Positions 1-6,767 of a stretch of 8,456 bases of DNA are shown here, piece after piece (the first letter of the stretch is position 1; each line of letters starts with the position of its first letter). This DNA is from Deltaproteobacteria bacterium CG_4_8_14_3_um_filter_43_13 (GTDB taxonomy: Bacteria; Desulfobacterota; UBA8473). Location of the stretch: positions 1 to 8,456 of the forward strand of contig PFIF01000279.1 in assembly GCA_002782605.1 (NCBI GenBank), read 5' to 3'. The position numbers and the translations under genes were made by a program. The notes below the pieces were generated by a model. It saw only the letters and a list, made by a program, of their open reading frames with translations. It was not told the DNA's origin and searched no databases.

Positions 1-803
1 TGACTTTCAGATTTACAAACGATCAAAACACCTCTGTCTTCTTTTCCATAGCAGGAGGCAGAAAGACCATGAGCGCCTGCCTTATGCTTGCGGCTCAACT
101 CTATGGACGGCATCAGGACCGCGTCTACCACGTGCTGGTGTCATCTGAATTTGAGAGCAATAGAGACTTTTACTACCCTCCCCAAAAATCAGTTCCTATT
201 GAACTGAGAGACAAAGACGGCCAACCTTACATCAAGGAGACCAAGTATGCCATGATTAATCTCGTTCCCATCCCATTTGTTTCCATCAGGGATCAGATTT
301 CCCAAGACCTGCTTCACGAGCCAAGAGACCCTGCAACTTTAATGCTCTCCCTGGTTAAGGAAAGACCTTACACACTTACGGTGGATATTACCAGTTCCAA
401 ACTCGTGTACAAGAACCTGGAAATAGACATGATGCCGGCAAGGCTTGCACTCTATGCCTTATTTGCGATGCAGAAAAAAGATTGTAAGAAGGAGCAGACA
501 ACTTGCAGGGATTGCACAGACTGTTTCCTAGATATCCAGCAGGTACTCAGCCAACAGGGACAAATCACCGAACTCTACACGAAGATTCCAAGAACCCGAG
601 AGCCGTCTGAAATGAAGGGCTACGGTATAGTTTCTCTAGACCCAGAAAATTTCAATTCTTACAAAGCGAAGATTCGGAAGGATTTAGAAAGAGGGTTTGG
701 GCTTTATGCCCTGCCTGAGCTGGCTATCGAATCTGTCGGCAAGAAGGGCGGGACAAGGTATGGACTTAAGATCGAGCGGGAGCGGATTCGGATTATACTA
801 TGA
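1..803 (+). CDS. CRISPR-associated NE0113-family protein (Csm6/ring-nuclease-like), 5' partial
   Basis: The frame is open from position 3 to the TGA at 801-803, giving 266 visible residues with no start inside the window. The motif SIAGGRKTM (45-71), followed by a GRHQDRVYHVLVS stretch and FYYPP, is what I recognise as the core of the NE0113 family (TIGR02584), a CARF-type Rossmann-fold group linked to type III CRISPR systems. A first methionine at 69 is preceded by AGGAGG (52-57), but starting there would cut the conserved motif, so that start is rejected. Four cysteines (C139, C146, C149 and C152, counted from the ATG at 69) form a possible metal site. The C-terminus has a basic, winged-helix-like stretch ending in a GGTRYGL motif. 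Family members are thought to bind or degrade cyclic oligoadenylate made by Cas10, which fits the Cmr operon downstream. Whether this one is an effector nuclease, a ring nuclease or a regulator cannot be told from the visible part. Confidence 0.82.
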   Translation, partial: TFRFTNDQNTSVFFSIAGGRKTMSACLMLAAQLYGRHQDRVYHVLVSSEFESNRDFYYPPQKSVPIELRDKDGQPYIKETKYAMINLVPIPFVSIRDQISQDLLHEPRDPATLMLSLVKERPYTLTVDITSSKLVYKNLEIDMMPARLALYALFAMQKKDCKKEQTTCRDCTDCFLDIQQVLSQQGQITELYTKIPRTREPSEMKGYGIVSLDPENFNSYKAKIRKDLERGFGLYALPELAIESVGKKGGTRYGLKIERERIRIIL

Positions 804-826
804 GTATGTGTATACACATTTAGTAT
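795..826. promoter_or_regulatory. Nested palindrome behind the accessory gene
   Basis: A perfect 14 bp palindrome, ATGTGTATACACAT (806-819), begins two bases after the TGA stop. It sits inside a second inverted pair, ATACTA (795-800, inside the last codons) and TAGTAT (821-826), with unequal spacers of 5 and 1 bases. This could be a regulator-binding site or a weak 3'-end hairpin. It lacks the GC-rich stem and U-tract of an intrinsic terminator. Function is inferred only. Confidence 0.35.
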
Positions 827-835
827 CTTTAACTA

Positions 836-989
836 GTGTCCATCCAGAAATACCCTAAATTCCCTCCCCCTTGATGGGGGAGGGGCAGGGTGGGGGTGAA
901 AAAGATGTGTAATTTCGTTGAGCTGCAAACATATTCCCCCTCCCCCTAGCCCCCTCCCTCCAGGGGAGAGGGAGTTTATGGATAGACAC
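836..989. mobile_element. MITE-like non-autonomous element with imperfect terminal inverted repeats
   Basis: The ends read GTGTCCATCC (836-845) and GGATAGACAC (980-989), inverted copies with one mismatch. TAACTA occurs directly on both sides (830-835 and 990-995), as a 6 bp target-site duplication would; if the repeat is instead read outward it extends to TAGTGTC/GACACTA (834-991). The interior is also an imperfect inverted repeat. The left arm has a strong hairpin, CCCTCCCCC (862-870) and GGGGGAGGG (876-884) around a TTGAT loop; the right arm (about 936-974) is a diverged inverted copy rich in C runs. There is no coding capacity. Similar C/G-run repeats are scattered in many environmental bacterial genomes. 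The mobilising transposase cannot be named from the sequence. Confidence 0.6.
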
Positions 990-1040
990 TAACTATAAAT
1001 ATAAATAACAAAAAGTCTGCCGGAAAATTGGGAATAAACC

Positions 1041-1050
1041 GCAACGTTGC
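1041..1050. promoter_or_regulatory. 10 bp palindrome upstream of the candidate promoter
   Basis: GCAACGTTGC is a perfect palindrome ending five bases before the proposed -35 hexamer. A dimeric regulator could bind here, but a 10 bp palindrome can occur by chance and no second copy is seen. Confidence 0.2.
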
Positions 1051-1055
1051 AGTTG

Positions 1056-1085
1056 TTGAATAGGGTATTTGATTGAGGTTATTAT
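1056..1085 (+). promoter_or_regulatory. Candidate sigma-70-type promoter for the cmr operon
   Basis: TTGAAT (1056-1061) and TATTAT (1080-1085) match -35 and -10 consensus moderately, with an 18-base spacer. This is the best pair I saw in the gap before cmr1, and it lies downstream of the MITE-like element, so the operon could be transcribed independently of the accessory gene. Such pairs are common in AT-rich DNA. Confidence 0.3.
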
Positions 1086-1253
1086 AAGCAACATGAAAAC
1101 ATTCTGGAATATTCCTTTTCCCATTCCTGGTAGTCTTGAGGAACTTCAACCGGATTTTCTTGTGTTTTTCTTCTTTTACGCTTCAGAAGAAGGGGAGTAG
1201 CATGCACTGGGGATTCAGAAAAAGAAAGCCTGTGTGAGTTCATAATCTTATTC

Positions 1254-1258
1254 GGAGG
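1254..1258 (+). promoter_or_regulatory. Ribosome binding site that fixes the cmr1 start
   Basis: GGAGG lies six bases before the ATG at 1265. It matters because the long cmr1 frame only opens at a TTG (1372) without a ribosome binding site; the signal shows that translation really begins at 1265, in the other frame. Confidence 0.75.
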
Positions 1259-1264
1259 TTGATT

Positions 1265-2157
1265 ATGGCCTTTTATATTTCAAGATTTAACGATATGGAA
1301 ACAAAGGAGTTTGAAGTGGAAGTTGTGACACCCATGTTCCTTGGGGGGGCTGATCCCAAAAAAAAGCGGAATTGCGTGTTCCATCAATAAAGGGTGCTTT
1401 ACGCTTCTGGTGGCGGGCGATAAATGCATATTTACCATTGGATAAGCTGAAAGAACAAGAAGCAGAAACTTTTGGTGATGCTGGTGATAACTATGGAAAA
1501 AGTAAAGTTCAAATGAAAATCACAAAGAGTTTGATTTACAATGGAAGAAGTAAAGAAAATCCCGTTCCTCATAAAAACGCGACTTTTGCATTTCCATGCT
1601 TCAACGCAGGGGAAAAATTCTCTTTAAAAATTTACGGTACTAAGAAAATATTCGATCTTTTTATATTAATGTCAATTTTAGGTGGGATAGGAAAAAGAAG
1701 CAGAAGGGGATTTGGAAGCTTTAAAATAAATAAAATTGATGGGGTAGATTTTAATCTTAGTATTTCAACACAAGAAATATTAAACCTTATTAACGGTATC
1801 GCAGAGAATAATAAATTCAAAATTGATAATGGCAATATTATTAGAAAAGATACTATAAATGCCAATTATGCATTTGTTAAAAGTATTGAGATAGGAACAG
1901 CTTCATTAAAAAGTTATAAAGAGGCTTTAAGAACAATTGGACAATCTTCGCATGATAATAATTCTAACTATACGGGGTATGCTATTGGTAAGGAACGTTT
2001 TTCATCTCCTGTGTATGTTTCAGTTATAATAATGGGAAATGATTACTGGCCGATTATAACGACTTTGAATACGGCATTTAAAAAACAAAACCACAATCAT
2101 GGCGTTGATAGAAGTACCCAATTTAAAAAAGACATATTATCAGGAGGTTCACGATGA
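1265..2157 (+). CDS. cmr1: Type III-B RAMP protein Cmr1, frame interrupted at an A8 run
   Basis: Cmr1 is a RAMP subunit at the head of the Cmr complex, where it helps hold the 3' part of the crRNA and target. From the ATG at 1265 the first frame gives a typical Cmr1 start (VVTPMFLGGADP, residues 20-31) but ends at TAA 1388-1390 after 41 residues. The frame resumes one base back with AELRVPSIKGALRFWWRA, the family hallmark, then the glycine-rich loop GGIGKRSRRGFGS (about residues 140-152). The two parts join at eight A's (1358-1365) within AAA AAA AAG; a -1 slip (join 1265..1366 with 1366..2157) gives 297 residues, on the short side for Cmr1. No protein sequence beyond the junction seems missing. 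The stop overlaps the cmr2 start (ATGA). The body is strikingly AT-rich: 1741-1920 has 45 G/C of 180 bases. It may be expressed by frameshifting, be a recent pseudogene, or reflect a homopolymer sequencing error. Confidence 0.85.
1360..1366 (+). promoter_or_regulatory. Candidate -1 frameshift heptamer (A AAA AAG) in cmr1
   Basis: The zero frame reads AAA AAA AAG here, so A AAA AAG fits the X XXY YYZ slippery pattern and is identical to the E. coli dnaX heptamer. A run of seven G's (1343-1349) ends ten bases upstream and could act as a weak Shine-Dalgarno-like stimulator. A possible stem lies downstream: GCGT (1374-1377) and AAAG (1389-1392) against CTTTACGC (1397-1404). A -1 slip leads exactly into the conserved Cmr1 frame. 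Whether slipping happens is inference. Confidence 0.5.
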
Positions 2158-4883
2158 CATTTATAAAGCCTGATACAGCTTACTGGGATCGGAAATTCAT
2201 TGCATACATGCACGACCCTCTTGATAAAATTCTTCAGATTCGGGGTCATGAAGAGCGAGCTGCGCTGATGCTTGGGAAATATGGTCTTCAAAAGCCGAAT
2301 GAAGAGTTCTGGAAAAAGGCGGATGGCATTTCTGCAGGGTTTGAGCGGGGGCAGGTGCCTTCACACAGCACTGATCCCAATAAAAATGGAGCGGTGGATT
2401 TTCTGAAAAACCCGGTTATCACTCATCCGACATCGGAAAAAGCGCATCTGAGGATTTCAATGCCTGGTGCGGATGATAAAACAGTTGATGATATCAACGA
2501 AAAGCTAATTGAATTTATTGAAAAAGAGATTGGCATGAAAGCCGGTGGGGGAGGGTACTCGGATCAATTCAAAGACGAGGATGATCGGTTTGCCGTTGCG
2601 CGCTTTCTTTATACCCATTTGGCGTTACGTTTTAAACTGGCTGAAAATAACATAGGTGGGCTTGGCGCTTTCTGGCATCGAATTCCTGCGGATACGCGGT
2701 TTCCGGATCATTCGATATGGCAGCACAACGCTTTATGTTCAGCCTTATCCTCGTGCATTGAGCTTGCGGGAAATGACACTGAAATCGGAATGATGGTTTT
2801 CAGCATCACACCGGTTCGGTCTTTTATCTCGAAAGCAAGAAAATTGCGCGACTACTGGACAGGTTCTGTGCTCCTGTCATGGCTTTCATTTGAAGGCATG
2901 CGATGGGTTATCGAAAATATAGGGCCGGATCATATACTTTATCCTTCCCTGATAGACCAGCCTCTGGTCAATGAATACATGAAAAAGAACTGGAAGGTGT
3001 CTCAGGACAGTTTTTTGAACCCTCCAAAGGATATCGCCTCTTTTCCGAACAAATTTCTTTTTCTAATTCCAATGAATCAGGCGGAAGCCATTGCAGAAGA
3101 AGTAAAAAAACATATCCATGCGGCACGGAAAGACCTGTATGAAAAGGTAAGCAAAGCCTGTACAATCATGATGGGGTCTTTTTTGTCTTATGAGGGAAAG
3201 GCATATATCAAAGAAATCTTTGACAGGCAGAACAGCGGGTTCTGGGATTTACAATGGGCCGCCGCTTATCTGGCAGCGGACACCGACAAGTCTGAAATTG
3301 AAAAGCTTCTTCCAAAAAGCATTTACGAGAACCCGTTCGAGCTACTCGAACGTTTCAACAAAATCATCGAGGATAAACTTCATTATGAAAAATCCGGACG
3401 GGGCGTTTTATATTCTGTAAGCCATTCTCTCGCCCAGTCCGCCCTCGCTGCTTCCAAAAACAAAAAAAATATCACAAGGCTGCCGGAAACCGGTGAAAAA
3501 TGCCACCTGTGTGGCGAATTTGAGGTTCTACATTCTAAAAAATACAGCAGCGATATTTCGGCCAGCGAATATAAAGAAAATACAAAGACCTTTTGGGGTA
3601 ATTTGAAAGTCGCATGGGATGGCGATGAAAAAAGCAAGCTTGGCTATAATTTAAATAAAAATGAAAAGTTATGTTCAATATGCCTGACAAAGCGTATGGC
3701 ATATGAAGCGATGGAAGACGATAAAAATCATATCCTTCACAGCGTTTTCAAGGGCAAAAAAGGCTTTCCTTCGACAACTGAAATTGCCCTCACGAGTTAT
3801 TTTGAAAGAGAAAATGTTCCGGAAGAAGAGAGAAAGAAAAAAGCCCAAAAAATTCATGAAAAAGCAGATGAAAAAACCGATAACCATGGCCGTTATTTCG
3901 CCATCCTCCTTATGGATGGGGACAAAATGGGAGATCTGGTCAATGGTGTTACTTTAGCGTCAACATGGGAATCGGTTATGCACCCGGATATTGTTGGATG
4001 CCTGAAAAAGCCTGAATTTGAAAAAAAATACCGTGACAACTGGAAAGACGTATTCAATAAAAAAAGACTCATCACCCCTGCCATTCATGCCGCTATTTCT
4101 GAATCCCTGGGCGATTTTTCTTTATACGGAGTTGACCGTATCATCAAAAGGCATAATGGAACCCTGATTTATGCGGGTGGAGATGATGTGTGTGCGGTAT
4201 TGCCGGTCGAAACATCTTTTAAGGCAGCACAGGAAATACAGCAATATTACACATCCACCTATAAACTGATACAAAACGATAAGAATAAATATCCCGATGA
4301 TGTCAGAGAATCCTTTACACCCGCTCCCGGTAAACTCTCCATCAATCTGGGTAAGGGGGATGGAATCTCCATTTCTGCGGGCATTTTCATATGTCATCAT
4401 AAGGAAAGCTTGACTCAGATGATTGCAGAAGCTCAGTATCTCCTGAAAGAGAAAGCAAAAAAAGAGGCGGGCAGAAATGCCTGCGCCATTGAGCTTCGCA
4501 AGCGATCCGGCGGTTCCCGCTATTTTGTCAGGAGATGGAACGACGAACATACGTGGAAATCTTTTTCCGAAATAGGGGAAGCCATAAAAAGCAAAAACAA
4601 GGCTCAGGTCTCCTCATCGGTTGTGTACAGGCTGGAACAATTGAGAGACGGCATAGAAGCAATCCTTAAACAAGATAACTGGAAAAAGATGCTTGAATCT
4701 CTGATCTTCAAACAACTGGAACGATCATCCGTCGGCGATGAAAATAAACAAGATTTTGCAGAAAAAATGATTGATCTTGTTGTAGTTAAAGACAGCGAGG
4801 GCAAGCCCGAAAAATATGAACCAAAGGGTCTTATTGTCGCGGCATTCATGGCCAAAGGAGGTGAACACGATGGAATGGTATAA
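2154..4883 (+). CDS. cmr2: Type III-B Cas10 large subunit Cmr2, HD and GGDD motifs intact
   Basis: Cmr2 (Cas10) is the signalling and DNase subunit of the Cmr complex; on target RNA binding the family converts ATP to cyclic oligoadenylate. The 909 residues show, in order: an N-terminal HD-type segment (MHDPLDKIL, H20-D21, then GHEERA); the Cmr2 signature PVRSFISKARKLRDYWTGS in the first third; a zinc-finger pair CHLC (C450, C453) and CSIC (C507, C510); a first palm segment with LLMDGDKMG (D588, D590); and the second palm with YAGGDD (675-678), followed by ISAGIF and the KEKAKKEAGRNACAI helix. The length is normal for the family. The start is set by AGGAGG at 2142-2147, six bases before the ATG, which overlaps the cmr1 stop. 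With both acidic palm motifs present, cyclase activity is expected. The HD motif suggests ssDNA cleavage may also be retained, though some Cmr2 HD domains are dispensable. Confidence 0.97.
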   Translation: MTFIKPDTAYWDRKFIAYMHDPLDKILQIRGHEERAALMLGKYGLQKPNEEFWKKADGISAGFERGQVPSHSTDPNKNGAVDFLKNPVITHPTSEKAHLRISMPGADDKTVDDINEKLIEFIEKEIGMKAGGGGYSDQFKDEDDRFAVARFLYTHLALRFKLAENNIGGLGAFWHRIPADTRFPDHSIWQHNALCSALSSCIELAGNDTEIGMMVFSITPVRSFISKARKLRDYWTGSVLLSWLSFEGMRWVIENIGPDHILYPSLIDQPLVNEYMKKNWKVSQDSFLNPPKDIASFPNKFLFLIPMNQAEAIAEEVKKHIHAARKDLYEKVSKACTIMMGSFLSYEGKAYIKEIFDRQNSGFWDLQWAAAYLAADTDKSEIEKLLPKSIYENPFELLERFNKIIEDKLHYEKSGRGVLYSVSHSLAQSALAASKNKKNITRLPETGEKCHLCGEFEVLHSKKYSSDISASEYKENTKTFWGNLKVAWDGDEKSKLGYNLNKNEKLCSICLTKRMAYEAMEDDKNHILHSVFKGKKGFPSTTEIALTSYFERENVPEEERKKKAQKIHEKADEKTDNHGRYFAILLMDGDKMGDLVNGVTLASTWESVMHPDIVGCLKKPEFEKKYRDNWKDVFNKKRLITPAIHAAISESLGDFSLYGVDRIIKRHNGTLIYAGGDDVCAVLPVETSFKAAQEIQQYYTSTYKLIQNDKNKYPDDVRESFTPAPGKLSINLGKGDGISISAGIFICHHKESLTQMIAEAQYLLKEKAKKEAGRNACAIELRKRSGGSRYFVRRWNDEHTWKSFSEIGEAIKSKNKAQVSSSVVYRLEQLRDGIEAILKQDNWKKMLESLIFKQLERSSVGDENKQDFAEKMIDLVVVKDSEGKPEKYEPKGLIVAAFMAKGGEHDGMV
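4856..4861 (+). promoter_or_regulatory. Ribosome binding site that fixes the cmr3 start
   Basis: AGGAGG inside the end of cmr2 lies eight bases before the ATG at 4870. This selects the start MEWYKFIP over an in-frame ATG at 4816, which would add 18 residues unlike any Cmr3 N-terminus. Confidence 0.8.
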
Positions 4884-5835
4884 ATTTATACCTGTGGACA
4901 CGCTTTTTTTCAGAGGGGCCGAACCCATGAACCTTGGGGAAAATCATACGGTGTCCCATGTTTTTCCGCCGCCTGCCCATACCCTTTCAGGCGCTTTGCG
5001 AACAGCGGTTTTGATACAGAACGGGGTTTCATTCGAAGCCTATGGAAATGGAAAAGCGTCTGCTGAAATTGTCGCGGCTATTGGCGAAGCCGGGCAACCA
5101 GCCCCTTTTAGTCTTATGGGGCCGCTTTTCATGTTGAAGGGTGATGTGTATGCTCCGGCACCTTATTCGTGGTTCATAGAAAAAGATAGTGATAAAAAAA
5201 GAGAAAACGGAAAATTGAAGATTATCAAAGGCAGTTCGGTAAAAAGCCGCCTGCTGAAATACGAAGCGTCTCAGCTTATCTGGGCCAAAGGTGAAAAAGG
5301 CGATATGGTTTCCCTTGGCGGGATGTGGATAAAAAAACAAGAGATTCATTCAGTCGAAACAATGCTTGAAGTTAAAACAAGTAGCGATTTTTTTGAAAAT
5401 GAACCCAGAACGGGTATTGCCCTTGAAAAAAACAGAAGAGTCAGGGAAGGGCATTTCTATTCATTCAACCACGCCAGGCTGAAAAAAGATGTCTGCCTTT
5501 TCTTCGGCACTGACGTTAAATTGCCGCTTGATGATAAGGGGGTATTGAAAATTGGAGCGGAACAGCGCTTCGGCCGGTATGAAAAGCTAAACGATAAAAA
5601 AGCCGATATGCGCTTTTCTGATGAGGGGAATATTTATTTATCTCTTTCCAACACAGAAGGGACTGAAGAAGCGAACGATTCGGTAGTCGCAACAGGCAGG
5701 ATTCTCTATTTCGGCGGGTGGGATCTTAAAATCGGCTTTCATAAGCCGATGAAAGGTTTTTTCCCTGCCGGAACCGTTTTTAATAAAAAGATCAATAACA
5801 ACTGTATCGCTATAAAGGGGGTAGAAACATGCTGA
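4870..5835 (+). CDS. cmr3: Type III-B RAMP protein Cmr3
   Basis: Cmr3 is the Cas5-like RAMP subunit that sits with Cmr2 at the foot of the complex and binds the 5' handle of the crRNA. The 321-residue protein begins with the usual Cmr3 pattern (FIPVDTLFFRGAEPM, residues 6-20), followed by the PPPAHTLSGALRTA segment (33-46) and, later, RTGIALEKNRRVREGHFYS. Near the C-terminus is the glycine-rich GAEQRFGRYEKL (229-240). Length is normal, at the short end. The gene overlaps cmr2 by 14 bp in another frame, which suggests translational coupling and equal dosage of the two foot subunits. Nothing is missing that I can see. Confidence 0.95.
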   Translation: MEWYKFIPVDTLFFRGAEPMNLGENHTVSHVFPPPAHTLSGALRTAVLIQNGVSFEAYGNGKASAEIVAAIGEAGQPAPFSLMGPLFMLKGDVYAPAPYSWFIEKDSDKKRENGKLKIIKGSSVKSRLLKYEASQLIWAKGEKGDMVSLGGMWIKKQEIHSVETMLEVKTSSDFFENEPRTGIALEKNRRVREGHFYSFNHARLKKDVCLFFGTDVKLPLDDKGVLKIGAEQRFGRYEKLNDKKADMRFSDEGNIYLSLSNTEGTEEANDSVVATGRILYFGGWDLKIGFHKPMKGFFPAGTVFNKKINNNCIAIKGVETC

Positions 5836-6767
5836 CAAAAGAACTTTTTTCAATCTGTACATTTTATGCCATTTCACCGATTCATGCGGGAAGTGGCGCA
5901 GCCACTTCCACGGTTGACCTTCCGATTCAGCGGGAGCGACATACAAACTGGCCACATATTCAGGCTTCGGGCGTAAAGGGGGCCATGAGGGATCATTATC
6001 GGAAATTTGTTAAGGGTGAAGATAAGTATCTGACCAATCTCATATTTGGTATTGATGAAAACAATGATGGAGATGTTATCAATAAGGACGGAGAAATCAT
6101 AAAAGATAAAGACAACGAAAAGTTAAAAAGTTTAGCGGGAGCCATTTCCATTTCCGATGCCAAGCTCCTTGCCTTTCCCATGCGCAGCAATATTGCGCCG
6201 TTTATCTGGGTCACCTGCTCTTCGATTCTAAAAAGATTAAAGAATGACCTGGAATTTGCGGGATTTAATCCTCTAGAAAATGTGCCTCCTCTAAATAATG
6301 AAGAAGCAGTTGTTATAAACGGAAACGGTCAGCTTTCAGGGGATATCAGGGATATCATTCTTGAAGATGCGGTTGTAACTATCAAATCGGCAAATAGCGT
6401 TCCCAAACTTCCTTCTGGCTTTCCAAAAACTGAGAGGCTTCTCCTTATCTCCGATGAAATGTTTGACTACTGCGTTTCATCCTGTACGGAAATACAGACT
6501 CAAATAAAGATTGATTCGTCCACTGGCACGGCGCAAGACGGCGCTTTGCGGTATCAGGAACTTCTCCCTTCAGACACCCTGATGTATTCTATTGTATATT
6601 ACAGTAAGTCAGCCGAATTGAACGAACTTCAGGCCACAACTATTCAAGGTCATATTGAGGACGTTATCAAGGATTTCATTCAAATCGGCGGCGATGAAAC
6701 TCTTGGCCGGGGTATCTGTAAAATCACATGGCCGAAAAGCGGAAAGGGTATGGGAGGTGCTAAATGA
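5829..6767 (+). CDS. cmr4: Type III-B backbone and target-RNase subunit Cmr4
   Basis: Cmr4 (Cas7 type) polymerises along the crRNA and cuts the target RNA at six-base intervals. The 312 residues start with CTFYAISPIHAGSG and STVDLPIQRERHTNWP. D30 in VDLPIQRE aligns by motif with the catalytic aspartate described as D26 in Pyrococcus furiosus Cmr4, so target cleavage should be active. IQASGVKGAMRD (44-55) is the RAMP core, and IGGDETLGRG (286-295) is the C-terminal glycine-rich loop. An AAAGGGGG ribosome binding site (5814-5821) precedes the ATG, which overlaps the cmr3 stop by 7 bp. A run of charged residues near 70-100 (rich in D, N and K) probably corresponds to the variable thumb. Length is normal. 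Confidence 0.97.
   Translation: MLTKELFSICTFYAISPIHAGSGAATSTVDLPIQRERHTNWPHIQASGVKGAMRDHYRKFVKGEDKYLTNLIFGIDENNDGDVINKDGEIIKDKDNEKLKSLAGAISISDAKLLAFPMRSNIAPFIWVTCSSILKRLKNDLEFAGFNPLENVPPLNNEEAVVINGNGQLSGDIRDIILEDAVVTIKSANSVPKLPSGFPKTERLLLISDEMFDYCVSSCTEIQTQIKIDSSTGTAQDGALRYQELLPSDTLMYSIVYYSKSAELNELQATTIQGHIEDVIKDFIQIGGDETLGRGICKITWPKSGKGMGGAK

Larger units (their letters stand above)
996..1264 (+). other. Leader region of the cmr operon, no convincing gene
   Basis: This stretch separates the MITE-like element from cmr1. It holds a 10 bp palindrome GCAACGTTGC (1041-1050), a possible promoter (1056-1085), a 35-codon open frame (1093-1200) without a clear ribosome binding site, and an 11-codon frame at 1202-1237. 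Neither short frame resembles a known family. If the promoter is real, the cmr transcript starts near 1092 with about 170 bases of untranslated leader. Confidence 0.4.

Noticed and set aside
862..884. Strong G/C hairpin as an intrinsic terminator
   Set aside because: No T-tract follows on the + strand, and on the minus strand the T-rich stretch precedes the stem; it is better explained as part of the MITE-like element.
1093..1200. 35-codon open frame ahead of cmr1, with a phenylalanine-rich centre
   Set aside because: No clear ribosome binding site and no family resemblance; random frames of this size are common in such AT-rich DNA.
1372..2157. cmr1 starting at the TTG at 1372
   Set aside because: No ribosome binding site, and it would remove the conserved N-terminal strand encoded from 1265.
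4122..4550. 142-residue frame on the minus strand within cmr2
   Set aside because: It lies opposite the GGDD palm region of a clear Cas10 gene and resembles nothing; a shadow frame.
5029..5349. 106-residue frame on the minus strand within cmr3
   Set aside because: Shadow of a well-supported coding frame, with no independent signal.
4816..5835. cmr3 starting at the ATG at 4816
   Set aside because: The 18 extra residues do not fit Cmr3, whereas the ATG at 4870 has AGGAGG at ideal spacing and starts with the family pattern.
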